A stretch of 64,000 bases of DNA from Erpobdella octoculata (taxonomy: Eukaryota; Annelida; Clitellata; Hirudinida; Erpobdellidae). The stretch lies in assembly GCA_963978895.1 (NCBI GenBank), contig OZ022238.1:15296154-15360153 (forward strand), read 5' to 3'. The notes beneath the pieces were generated by a model that was given only the letters and a program-made list of their open reading frames with translations, made no database searches and was not told where the DNA came from. Shown piece by piece: positions 46,204 through 57,782 of the stretch; position 1 is the stretch's first letter; each line of letters opens with the position of its first letter. Position numbers and translations under genes: made by a program.

Positions 46204-47966
46204 TTATTTAAAACATTCACCATCACATTCACACAAGGATGTACACTGGAGATTATTTCGTCTACACTTGCACAGACCACGGCAAGACACTTTACACCCA
46301 CAGTGAATAAGCTCAGTGCAAGTATCAGACAATTGTGGGAGTAATTTTTTTATTTTTTTATTTTTTTATGATAGTTTATAGTCCTTTACACCAAGTGTTT
46401 TAAGACTGAATTGGCTGTATGTAGGAAACACATAAGTACTTCCTGTCGTGGATCAAAGTTTGATCCTTTTAACTGTCCCTCCTCCTTCATCCAGGCTTGG
46501 GACTGGCTCGCAATTAGCGAGGCGGAGTTCTTTTTTTTTTGTGTGGGAGTAAGGTCCAGTTTGGTTTATATTGACCAGAGTGCAACCAACCCCAATCAAG
46601 TGGACTTGGAAAATTCGGCTGCAGTTCTAAAGATTGTCCCCAAATATATCCTCCTTGGTACGTAGCTCAACATATGTGTTGTAACAAGGCAGATTGAGTT
46701 GGTGGTATAGCATCGTATTAACGTCCTTTTTTAGTAAACAAATATTTTCTGCACTCGTCAACCTGTATTAAATCACAAATAAATTTTAAAAATAACTACA
46801 TATCTATTAGAAAAATAATCCAGCTGTATTATTAAATAATCAAATTAGCTACCAAAATACCTTATCCAAATAACTTGTGCGATCATACAGAAGAACAACA
46901 TATCGTTCCAGTTTGTTTAATTGCTCCAAAGTGACATCGCTTGGATTAGTGCACAAGCATGAGAAAGTTTCCGTTATTTCTGGAAATGCATTCCACACTT
47001 CAAATGCTATTCTCTTACCCCGTCCACCAAAACTAGAAACTGTGTCACAGCCTGTGAAAGCGTGAAAGAAAGCAACACTTCGAGATTTTGTTGGCCCAAG
47101 AACACTAACCATGTCATGTACGGGTAGGTATCTCAAGTTCTTTCCAGTTCCAAAAGCAATCCAGAGCTCTTCCGCTCCGATGTTTTCATGCATTGAAATG
47201 GCAATGCAGACGACATCAGAATCAACTGTTCTTATGGTAATTGATCGATGACCTTTCAAAACAGCATCTTTGCAGTGAATCATGATACGTGTATCAGCCT
47301 CTTCATGTGTACAAGGCATCAAGTTTCTTAAGTCGCTTGCACTGGAATTGAGAACAGTTTCACCAACTGTTGCAAATACATCCCCAGAAATTCGAGAAGC
47401 ACTGTCCACCAGTTGATTGCTTAATAGAGAAAACAGTTAGAATCAAAACTAAAAGTACTTGCATTAAACAAAGTTTCATTTTCACTAGTTTCATCACAAA
47501 AAAAACATGTGAAATCAGCAAGGACATGAGATGTGTCAAGTTTTGTTCTCGTTTTCTTACTGATATTCATGATGTCTGGTTGGTCTGAAGTTTCTTTACT
47601 TTTTCTTTTTCTCAAGTGTTGCAAATTCGTACTGTTAAATTTTTTACGACAATTTTTGTGCCACTTGGCTTCATTAAGCATCATTGTAGAAGCAATTCCA
47701 CTTCCGTTATCCAGTCTGGATAAATTCATAGTCTCGGGTAAGTCACTGAAATCTTTGTAGCCTGTGATATCACATTCAAATGTAGCATATCCAGCTCCAG
47801 GACCTAAATCTACCCTGCTGGAAGATGCTGGACATATCAAGCATTCCTCACTGTCAGCCTGACATATAATACATTTCAACCAATTTGTTATTAAATTCTT
47901 ACTCGACAAAGATAATGTTGAGTCCATCAATCCAGAATCCATACATGACATTGACTTTTTTGCCAT
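46204..47966 (-). pseudogene. Decayed multi-copy family gene: Cys-rich N-terminus, PIN/XPG-like core, Cys-rich C-terminus
   Basis: The N-terminal exon (47966 to 47421) has CIICQADSEECLIC, WHKNCRKKF and CFFCDE, probable zinc ligands. The core (about 47440 to 46862) has CTHEEADTRIMIH, TVDSDVVCIAI, LWIAFGTGKNLRYLP and HAFTGCDTVSSFGGRGKR; the spaced acidic residues resemble PIN/XPG nucleases (E..D, DSD, GCD). A GT donor near 46861 and a TTAATACAG acceptor near 46767 suggest a retained intron. Beyond it a frame with stops reads IPPTQSALLQH and GYIWGQSLELQPNFPSPLDW, then, past a SINE insertion, HCGCKVSCRGLCKCR with the stop at 46204-46206. The long middle of the family is missing between 47421 and 47409. 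I know this as a recurrent uncharacterised animal family; its function is not established. Confidence 0.7.
46345..46541 (-). mobile_element. SINE-like repeat R with 11-bp target duplication
   Basis: Minus-strand copy of the repeat at 36041, with a T-rich plus-strand left end (A-rich 3' tail). TGTGGGAGTAA occurs at both borders (46334-46344 and 46542-46552), a target-site duplication typical of LINE-mobilised SINEs. It splits the C-terminal coding remnant of the nuclease-fold pseudogene. Confidence 0.85.
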
Positions 47967-48640
47967 CTTGTACTATTCTTATTCAAATCAATGTTGAAAC
48001 AATACAACAGAAGCGTAGACGTATATCTGAAAGTAAACATTAAATAAATTATATTTACTTGTTGATATATTTTGAGTGCTTGTCTTCTGCTGCTATAAAT
48101 ACAGCTACAGTAATATGATAATTAACGAAAAATTTCTTCTGCCACTATAAATTTACTGCATGATTTATAAAGTAACAAGCATACAGCACTTTAAAATAAA
48201 ATATTGAATACTATTGTTATAGGAAATGTATTTAATTTTTAATATTTTTATAAGCATTAATTTCCAATTAGCTTGTGTACTAACCCTCGGGCCCTCAACC
48301 TAACTTAAACAAATCTAACATAAGCACCTTCGCATTATTAACTTACAGCAACAGAAATAATTTTTAACGCTTGACTTTACTTTATCCGCCGGTTTTGAAC
48401 GATGTATAAAGTAAGTAACACACCCTTTTAGTGGTACTTGCAAGTCATGATATGTCATTTACCCATATTTTCGCTCACCGTATCGAGATGATCCAAAAAT
48501 GTACAAAAATAAGCTACGCACAACTTTAGACAACCCCACACTTTCTTCTACACAATGTTAGGAATCAGAAAAACTAAAAATTATTTTATCCGCCGGTTTT
48601 GATCAATTTATAAAGTAACAAGCTCCGCTAATCACCAAAG
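47967..48640. other. No gene seen
   Basis: AT-rich. The phrase TTTATCCGCCGGTTTTGA recurs (48379 and 48586), a short repeat near the following Helitron fragment. It may include the old promoter of the minus-strand pseudogene. Confidence 0.4.
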
Positions 48641-48856
48641 GCGTGTTTTTACTATAATTTTGAGATTACGTCATCACACATTATAAAAAGTTGAAAATAA
48701 GTCGAGGTGGTTTTATTCGTAGGCGGTTTTTCCAATATCAGCAAATAAATGTTGTTTTTTTCGTAGGCGGTTTCTTCAAATTTAGCCATTCAAGAGATGT
48801 CCATTTCGCAACGTTTCCAAGTGAAAAATCATCTGCGACTAGCTGATAAAACATAC

Positions 48857-48890
48857 ACGCTTCGCGCGCGAAGCGTGCGTCAAATGCTGG
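48857..48890 (+). other. Helitron B terminal hairpin and CTGG end
   Basis: ACGCTTCGCGCGCGAAGCGT (48857-48876) is a perfect 20-nt palindrome, followed by a 10-nt spacer and CTGG at 48887-48890. This is the best preserved family B terminus next to non-Helitron flank. Other copies in the arrays carry the palindrome intact (54505, 55277), mutated or partly deleted (45341, 51889). Confidence 0.75.
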
Positions 48891-49014
48891 TAGAATATAA
48901 ATCTTGGACAAACAGAAAGAAAGACAGACAGACAGACAAGAAAACAAGTTAAGAAAAACGTGATAAAAAACTGTTTATTTGGTAGTTATTACTTTCTAAC
49001 ACAGAAGAAAACTC

Positions 49015-49083
49015 TGGCCACAGGCAAATTCGAACCTCCGGCTATTCGACCGGCAAGCAAACACCTAGCTATATTAGCTATTA
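49015..49083 (-). mobile_element. tRNA-like SINE head (duplicated at 49511-49579)
   Basis: On the minus strand: TAGCTAATATAGCTAGGTG (A-box region), GCCGGTCGAATAGCCGG (anticodon-arm-like) and GGTTCGAATTTGCC (B box). The order and spacing are tRNA-like. The second copy arose by the 496-bp duplication. Acceptor stem pairing is poor, so a SINE remnant is more likely than a tRNA. Confidence 0.5.
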
Positions 49084-49774
49084 CGCTTTTCAGTTTTTCA
49101 AAATTTATTTCTAGACTTATTTATTCAGAATAAGCGATATAGCCAAACAAAATTAACTAAAAAAACTCTAAAGTCACATTAAAGTCACAACTCTCAGTCG
49201 AGGTGGTTTTATTCGTAGGCGGTTTTTCCAATATCAGCAAATAAAGGTTGTTTTTTTCGTAGGCGGTTTCTTTAAATTTAGCCATTCAAGAGATGTCCAT
49301 TTCGCAACGTTTCCAAGTGAAAAATCATCTGCGACTAGCTGATAAAACTTACACGCTTCGCGCGCGAAGCGTGCGTCAAATGCTGGTAGAATATAAATCT
49401 TGGACAAACAGAAAGAAAGACAGACAGACAGACAAGAAAACAAGTTGAGAAAAATGTGATAAAAAACTGTTTATTTGGTAGTTATTACTTTCTAACACAG
49501 AAGAAAACTCTGGCCACAGGCAAATTCGAACCTCCGGCTATTCGACCGGCAAGCAAACACCTAGCTATAGTAGCTATTACGCTTTTCCGTTTTTCAAAAT
49601 TAATTTCTAGACTTATTTATTCAGAATAAACGATATAGCCAAACAAAATTAAATAAAAAAAACTCTAAAGTCACATTAAAGTCACAACTCTCAGCACATT
49701 AAAAATGAATTTAGAACATCGATAAACAATTAAATAAAAAATAATAATAATTTTCAATTTAAAAACGTTCAATT

Positions 49775-50421
49775 TTAAAAAACGAGAGCCATCTTGATTG
49801 CGATAGCTGAGCCGATGAGAGCCAGAATGGGAGTGCACGAGGAAGATGATGAAGGGGTTGTCACGCTTTGTGTTGCCTTGCTGGGGCTTTCCGGGGCGGC
49901 GGTGGTTGAGATGTAAACTTTAGCATTAGTCCAAGAAGCAACTGGACATTAATTTTGAAAGCAAAACATATTCCATTAAGCGATTATTTAGTTATTTAAT
50001 AATGTGATATATTAATTAGCCGACGTTTGAGGCTATAAAAAAACACAATGTGAATGGAATGTAATGACTTACGCATGGCTACCATGACGATGGCAAGAAT
50101 GATGTTTGATCTCATCTTTTATAGATTCTTAAAAATAAGTAACTTTATTTTAAACAGAAAAAAGTACACACAATCATTACATTCACCGCATGTAAACAAA
50201 ATTTGTTTTTATTTTATTTTAATTTAATCACAATTTATTTTAATTATAGGAAGTTATTCTTAGTATATAATAATAAATATTATTAAGTAAAATTTTCATC
50301 CTAAATTAATATTTTTATATCGGTATATCAAAATCAAACATGGATAAAGAGATCGAGCTTTCTAACTTACTTGGGTTTCCAGTGAATAAACAAACCGTTG
50401 TTGATTGCCAAGAGCAGCTAA
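49775..50421 (-). CDS. Small secreted, probably GPI-anchored Ser/Thr-rich peptide, 69 aa
   Basis: Spliced minus-strand gene. Coding exon 1 is 50115-50073 and exon 2 is 49941-49775; they join in phase 1 across a 131-bp intron (donor C|GTAAGT, acceptor CCAG|TT). Upstream lie an acceptor at 50128 and a GTAAGT donor at 50370 that would define a 5' UTR exon (~50421-50371), and a TATAAATA box at 50456-50449. The protein has a signal peptide MRSNIILAIVMVAMLASWTN with likely cleavage after the next Ala. A mature stretch of ~28 residues rich in Ser, Thr, Pro and Ala follows (STTAAPESPSK, SVTTPSSSSSC), then a hydrophobic C-terminus (ILALIGSAIAIKMALVF) with no charged tail. This layout, with a tiny O-glycosylatable peptide between a signal peptide and a GPI signal, resembles CD52-type antigens in plan, not in sequence. 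No homologue recognised. The C-terminus could instead be a membrane anchor. Confidence 0.72.
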
Positions 50422-50448
50422 CACTGGACATGCATCTACAGTTCGGGT

Positions 50449-50456
50449 TATTTATA
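50449..50456 (-). promoter_or_regulatory. TATA box of the small peptide gene
   Basis: TATAAATA on the minus strand, ~80 bp upstream of the proposed 5' UTR donor. The transcription start would be expected near 50421. Confidence 0.55.
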
Positions 50457-50998
50457 CAGATGTATACAAGTGGCATTCAAATAAACCAGTCGGTCATATG
50501 ACAGTATTAACATAACCGTATATACGTTAATCCCCTCCTAATTTAGAATACCCGCTGTGTACCGCCCACTTCCCAAAGTACGTGAAGTACATTAACACGG
50601 GGAAATATGTTATGCCAGTTTCAGACTTAAAGTTGGTTTAAAGTAGACATAGAATATATTTTATTTATATTTACTAAATTCTAATCAAACGAGTTAAAAA
50701 ATTGATTTAATAAAATATTAAATTCTTTTTTGTCCTGGAATTTCTGGTACGTAGCACAAAATCACGCACTAACTCTGGGTTGCGCAATGCTTAAATATAG
50801 CCAAACAACTTCTAGAGCCATTTTATTACTCAAATGATACTAATTGAAACTAAACACATTAAATTGGTATACTTCAATTTGAGAGTTTCTCTTATTTAAA
50901 TTTTTTTCATAGTATAGAAACCAACTGTATTACTCTATTTAAACATTGACTATTTTAAGACAACAGTTTCTTTACTTCATTAAATTAAATTAAATATT
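50457..50998. other. No gene seen
   Basis: AT-rich; presumably upstream regulatory DNA of the small peptide gene. The Helitron B array starts at 50999. Confidence 0.4.
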
Positions 50999-53900
50999 TT
51001 GGTCATTTTTAGTAATATTATTCCTATTATTGGAAAGTTCGACGCTTTGCGGAAATATTTAATGAAATTATTATTAATGACATTTTCTTATTTTTTAATT
51101 ATTATTCCTCTTATTTTAATTATTAATAATATTATTATTTACGAATATTAACTAATTTGCTAATAATATTCCTGTTATTGGAAAGTTCGACGTTTTGTAG
51201 ATATATTCAATGAAATTATTATTAACGACATTATTTATTTTAATACATTATATATAATATACTAATATATTAAATAACAGGTTATTAGCCGCGAAAGCTT
51301 AACGCTTTGCGAATATAATTTGAGCATACGTCATAACTCATTATAAACAAGTTGAAAATAAATAAATCACCGAAGTAGTACATCGGCGGGTTTTCCCAAT
51401 ATAAGCCATTGAAGATTGGGTTTTTTGTAGGCGTTTTTTTTCATTATCAGCCATTAAAAGTTGGGTTGTTTCTTAGGCTTTTTTTTCACTATCACCCAAA
51501 ATATGCTGTTCATTTCGTAGGCGGTTTTTTCACAATAACCCAATAAATGTTGTTTTTTTCGTAGGCTGTTTTTCCGATACCATCAAATAAATAGGGTTTT
51601 TCACAGGCGGTTTTTTCACTATCACCCAATTAACATGGTTTTTTTCGTAGGCTGTTTTATCCAAATCGCCCATTAAAGGTTTTTTAACGTATGCTTTTTT
51701 CCTAAATCATCCCATCAAATAGAAGACCATTCCAAAACGTGTCCAAGTGAAAAATCATCTGCTAATAACTATTTTAGTCACACGCTTCGCTTGCGAAGAG
51801 TTCGTAAAGTTATTACGATATTAGCGCATTGGTGTTGTTTTTGTGCTTAGAGTGCGGTTTGAGTGCGCCTAATATGTAAAAACTCACACGCTTCGCGCGC
51901 GTCAAGTGCTGGTCCCTACTATAAAAGCGCAATGGTGTATGTATTATGTCACCAGATTACCATCTGCAGGTCTGAAAAAACTCACGTAGTTAGATTATGA
52001 GACGCTGAACAAGGTTTGTTAGGGCACTTTTTTGTTAAAATGTTTAAATAAAAAGTTATTAGCCACGAAAGTTTAACGCTTTGCGGATATATATAATGCA
52101 TCGTACGTCATCTTTCAATATAAACAAGTTGAAATAAATCACCAAAGTAGTAGACGGCCGGTTATCCCAATAAATATGAGCGTACGTCATCAAACAATAT
52201 AAAAAGTTTGAAAATTATTATTAACGACAATTTACTAACTTGCAACTATTATTCCTCTTATTTTAATTATTAATAATATTATTAATAACGAAAATTAACT
52301 AAGTTAGTTGCTTAATAAGTTGAATAATATTTTATTCCTATTATTGTAAAGTTCGACGCTTTGCGGATATATAAAAAACAACGTACGTCATCGCTGAATA
52401 TAAACAAGTTGAAAATAATTCACCGAAGTAGTAGTCGGCGGGTTTTCCCAATATCCGCCATTGAAGGTTGGTTTTTTTGTAGGCGGTTTATTTCATTATC
52501 AGCCAATAAAAGTTGGGTTTTTTCTTAGGAGCTTTTTTTCATTATTAGCCATTAAAGGTTCGGTTTTTTCGTAGGATTTTTTTTCCGATACCATTAAATA
52601 AATATTGTGTTTTTCGTAGGCTGTTATTTTCAAAAACATCCAATATAGGTTTTTTTCGTAGGCGGTTTTTTACTATCACCCAATAAATATGTTTTTTTGT
52701 AGGCTGTTTTTTCTATTATCACCCATTAAAGGTTTTTTTCGAAGGCAGATTTTCCTAAATCATTCATTCAAGGAGAATACCATTCCAAAACGTGTTCAAG
52801 TGAAAAATCAACTGCTACTGGCTAAAATAGTCACACGCTTCGCTTGCGAAGCGTGCGTAAATTTATTACCATAATAGCGCATTGGTGTTGTTTTTGAGCT
52901 TTAAGTGCGACTACCTTTACTATTAATATGTAAAACCTCACACGCTTCGCGTGCGAAACGTGCCTCAATTCCTACCATAAAAGCGCAATGATGTATATTA
53001 AAGGTTGTTTTTTTCTTAGGCGGTTTTTTCAAATTTAGCCATTCAAAGAGAAGACCATTCCAAAACGTTTCCAAGTGAAAAATCATCTGCAAGTAGCTGA
53101 AAAATCACACGCTTCGCGCGCGAAGCGTGCGTCAAGTGCTGCTCCCTACTATAAAAACGCAATGATGTATTATGTATGTATTATGTATGTCACCCGATTA
53201 GCATCTGCAGGTCTGAAAAAACTCACGTTGATAGATTATGAGACGCTGGACAAGGTTTGTTAAGGCACTTTTTTGTTAAAATGTTTAAATAAAAAGTTAT
53301 TAGCCGCGAAAGTTTAACGCTTGGCGGATATATATAATGCATCATACGTCATCTTTCAATATAAACAAGTTGAAAATAAATAAATCTTCGAAGTAGAAAG
53401 CCGGCGGGTTTTCCCCAATTTTAATTATATAAAAATATAAATTATTCCAATATTTTAATTATTAATAATATTATTAAAAAATAAATTAACTAATTTGCTA
53501 ATATTATTCCTAGCTTTGCGGATATATTTAATGAAAATATTATTACCGACATTTTACTATTTTGCAATTATTATTCCTCTTATTTTAATTATTATTATTA
53601 ACGAAGATTAACTATTTTGCTAATATTATTCCGATTATTGGAAAGTTCGACGCTTTGCGGATACATTTAATGGAATTATTATTAACGACATTTTACTATT
53701 TTGCAATTATTATTCCTCTTATTTTAATTATCAATAATATTATTATTTACGAAAATTAACTCATTTGCTAATATTATTCCTATTATTGGAAAGTTCGAAG
53801 TTTTGTGGATATATTTAATGAAATTATTATTGACGACATTATTTATTTTAATACATTATATATAATATATTAATATATTAAATAAAAAGTTATTAGCCGC

Positions 53901-55847
53901 GAAAGTTTAACGCTTTGCGAATATAATTTGAGCATACGTCATAACTCATTATAAGCATGTTGAAAATAAATAAATCACCGAAGTAGTACATCGGCGAGTT
54001 TTCCCAATATCAGCCATTGAAGATTGGGTTTTTTGTAGGCGTTTTTTTTTCATTATCAGCCATTAAAAGTTGGGTTGTTTCTTAGGCTTATTTTTCAATA
54101 TCACAAAAAATTTGTTGTTCATTTCGTAGGCGGTTTTTTCACTATCACCCAATAAATGTTATTTTTTTCGTAGGCCGTTTTTCCGATACCATCAAATAAA
54201 TATTGTTTTTCATAGGCGGTTTTTTCACTATCACCCAATTAACATGTTTTTTTTCGAAGGTTGTTTTTTCCAAATCGCCCATTAAAGGTTTTTTTACGTA
54301 GGCATTTTTTCATAAATCATCCAATCAAATAGAAGACCATTCCAAAACGTGTCCAAGTGAAAAATCAGCTGCTACTTACTATTTTAGTCACACGCTTTGC
54401 TTGCGAAGCGTGCGTAAAGTTATTACTATATTAGCCCATCAGTGTTGTTGTTGTGCTTAGAGTGCGGTTTGAGTGCGACTAATATGTAAAAACTCATACG
54501 CTTCGCGCGCGAAGCGTGCGTCAAGTGCTGGTCCCTACTATAAAAGCGCAATGATGTATTATGTATTATGTATCTGCAGGTCTGAAAAAACTCACGTTGA
54601 TAGATTATGAGACGCTGAACACGGTTTGTTAGGGCACTTTTTTGTTAAAATGTTTAAATAAAAAGTTATTAGCCGCGAAAGTTTAACGTTGTGCGGATAT
54701 ATATAATGCATCGTACGTCATATCTCAATATAAACAAGTTTAAAATTAATAAATTTGTAAATAAATAGGAATCTGCCGAAGCGAACAATGATTTGCGGAC
54801 GTCATCACTCATTATAAACAAGTTGAAAATAAATAAATTTTTAATAAATAGGAGTCCGTCCACCGGAGCCGGGTTTTCACAATAATTTTGAGATTACGTC
54901 ATCACACAATATAAACAAGTTGAAAATAAACAAATCACCGAAGGCGTGTTTTGCAATAATTTTGAACGTACGTCATCACACATTATAAATAAGTTGAAAA
55001 TAAATAGCGGTGGTTTTATTCGTAAGCGGTTTTTTCAATATCAGCTATTAAAGGTTGTTTTTTCCGTAGGCGATTTTTCAAATTGAGCCATTCAAAGAGA
55101 AAACCATTCCAAAACGTTTTGAAGTGAAAAATCATCTGCTACTGGCTGAAATAGTCACATACTTCGTTTGCGAAGCGTGCGTAAAGTTATTACTATATAA
55201 CCGCATTGGTGTTGTTTTTGAGCTTAGAGTGATATTTGAGTGCGACTACCTTTACTATTAATTTGTAAAAACTCACACGCTTCGCGCGCGAAGCGTGCGT
55301 AAAGTACTGGTTCCCTAACATAAAAGCGCAATGATGTATGTATTATGTATTATGTAATATGTATTATGTCACCCGATTAGCATCTGCAGGTCTGAAAAAA
55401 CTCACGTTGATAGATTATGAGACGCTGAACACGGTTTGTTAGGGCATTGTTTGCTAAAATGTTTAAATAAAAAGTTATTAGCCGCGAAAGTTCTACGCTA
55501 TGCGGATATATATAATGCAGCGTACGTCATCTTTCAATATTAACAAGTTGAAAATAAATAAATCAACGAAGTAGTAGTCGGCGGGTTTTCCCAATTTTAA
55601 ACAAGCTGTAAATTATTATTAACGACATTTTACTATTTTGCAATTATTATTCCTCTTATTTATTATTATTATTAACGAAGAATATCTATTTTGCTAATAT
55701 TATTCCTCTTATTGGAAAGTTCGACGCTTTGTAGATATATTTAATGAAATTATTATTAACGACATTTTACTATTTTGCAATTATTATTCCTCTTATTTTA
55801 ATTATTAATAATAATATTATTTACGAAAATTAACTAATTTGCTAATA
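50999..55847 (+). mobile_element. Helitron family B array 2 (diverged units)
   Basis: The same unit and polarity as array 1, but the copies are diverged and partly deleted. Junctions lie near 51913, 52969, 53143, 54532 and 55311, typically GTGCTGG|TCCCTACTATAAAAGCGC. Units: a 5'-truncated first (50999-51912), 1056 bp, 174 bp, 1389 bp, ~780 bp and a truncated last. The junction at 53142 reads CTGC and that at 52969 has lost the terminal bases, which indicates decay. Internal sub-repeats include 'tttttcgtaggcggtttttt' with CCAATAAA and an AATATTATTCCTATTATTGG block. No protein-coding content. Confidence 0.65.
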
Positions 55848-55946
55848 TCCGACACCAAATATGCTTCCTTACTGTGTTGATCCATTTTATTGGGTTCAAA
55901 TTTGTCTAATGTTGAAAAACTCGCTCAACTTTAAACACAGCCCTTT

Positions 55947-56331
55947 AAAAATCTCTATGTGAGAAACTTAGGAAAAAATCATTAGCTGATGAACAACTTA
56001 CAGAAATGTTCAAAAGCTTTTGGAAAATTACAAATTCTAAAATTATGCATGATGAAAAAGATGATGACAAAGGATTTGGTTTTGATAACTTTTTTGATCC
56101 TTCGTGTGCTTTGCAAGCTCTAAGTAAAATCAACGGGAAAAGCATGACTGACAACCAATTGCTATACGCAGCAAGAGCTAAAAAATCAGAAAAAGATACT
56201 GAACTGGTTATTAAACAGACTATAAGACTTAACACAAGGGATAATAATATAGAAAATGGCGAAACAAATGAACCAAAACCAGACTACTCTGGTATCAACC
56301 TGTATCATAATTTTGTAAACGCTTTTATTTA
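55947..56331 (+). pseudogene. Poly(A)-binding-protein-like fragment: RRM3 and start of RRM4
   Basis: Reads KNLYVRNLG (RNP2) and, after a one-base frameshift in the A-run at 55973-55978, KSLADEQLTEMFKSFWKITN, SKIMHDEK, then KGFGFDNFFDPSCALQAL (RNP1), INGK, LLYAARAKKSEKDTELV, a linker, and GINLYHNFVNAF, where RRM4 of cytoplasmic PABP would begin (normally LYVKN). The order and spacing match PABP RRM3-linker-RRM4. No intron is visible in the fragment. PABPs bind mRNA poly(A) tails in the cytoplasm. The frameshift and truncation make it a pseudogene, probably a retrocopy. It abuts the end of Helitron array 2. Confidence 0.72.
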
Positions 56332-56549
56332 ACTTCACTCGTTTCTCTGTTTGTTTGTTTGTCTGTGGTGATCAAATCTTAGAAACAAAAAGTTACCCAC
56401 TTTTTGATCACCTAGAGCTCTAAAACTTTCAGGAAAGCTTTATTCTTGATGACAATACATGAATTATATGTTTCAGACATGAATTAGACCTTAAATCAAT
56501 TAAAATTATTCAAATCAAATTAATTCCTGCCATCTAGCGACTGTTATGT
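56332..56549. other. No gene seen
   Basis: A short non-coding stretch. An inverted pair, GTGATCAAA and TTTGATCAC, occurs near 56368 and 56402. Confidence 0.4.
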
Positions 56550-56652
56550 ATAAGTCGCCAGAGGTCCAAAATAATTAAACAGTACGGATAAGTTGCCAGA
56601 GGTCCAAAATAATTAAACAGTACGGATAAGTTGCCAGAGGTCCAAAATAATT
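56550..56652. repeat. 38-bp tandem repeat, 2.7 copies
   Basis: Unit ATAAGTTGCCAGAGGTCC plus AAAATAATTAAACAGTACGG; units at 56550, 56588 and 56626 (partial). One C/T difference separates the first unit from the others. Confidence 0.9.
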
Positions 56653-56889
56653 ACCAAGATTGAGCCTAACGGTTGTTTTAGATTCAAAAATTTTAGTTCG
56701 TTGACTCAGATAAAGAGGCAAGAAAAACATTTTTTAAAATTTATTTTTTGACTAATATATATATAATATATATTTACTAGAGATAGCCCGTAAAAAATGA
56801 CGGATTTGTTTAAATCTAATTATATATTACATACATAAGAAATTATGCATGTAGATGAGTAGAATAATTGTCTAATTCACAATTATTTG

Positions 56890-57175
56890 CATACATACAT
56901 ACATACATACATACATACATACATACATACATACATACATACATACATACATACATACATACATACATACATACATACATACATACATACATACATACAT
57001 ACATACATACATACATACATACATACATACATACATACATACATACATACATACATACATACATACATACATACATACATACATACATACATACATACAT
57101 ACATACATACATACATACATACATACATACATACATACATACATACATACATACATACATACATACATACATACA

Positions 57176-57205
<30 letters not shown>
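56890..57205. repeat. (CATA)n microsatellite, ~79 units
   Basis: About 316 bp of CATA, orientation opposite to the array at 16293. Long THIH or YVCM ORFs through it are artefacts. Confidence 0.98.
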
Positions 57206-57206
<1 letters not shown>

Positions 57207-57343
57207 TTTTTCCAGTCTCGACGCATAGAGTTCTTATAAGTAGGAGGAGGGCGAGTTATTAGTGAGCTCCATCGGATGAGAAAGTGATCAGAAAAGCCAG
57301 TGTCAATTACTTCAATACTTTGAGCTAGAGAATCAGATCGAAT
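57206..57343 (-). pseudogene. LINE endonuclease fragment
   Basis: The minus-strand frame reads [20 protein letters not shown], then IRW and [14 protein letters not shown]. The SDHF box and following PPP are typical of the end of a LINE endonuclease domain. The ~138-bp piece is trapped between the CATA and TA microsatellites. Confidence 0.6.
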
Positions 57344-57345
57344 GG

Positions 57346-57738
<393 letters not shown>

Positions 57739-57782
57739 TTACCCCCTTCTTAATTCTGTTCGTCCCGAACAGCATATCGCTT

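Larger units (their letters stand above)
48641..49693 (+). repeat. 496-bp tandem duplication carrying a Helitron B 3' end and flank
   Basis: 48701-49196 and 49197-49692 are direct copies with only scattered substitutions. Each holds the last ~190 bp of a family B Helitron, ending CTGG (48890 and 49386) followed by T, then ~300 bp of former flanking DNA with a minus-strand tRNA-like head. The sequence just before 48701 is further family B material. Confidence 0.85.
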
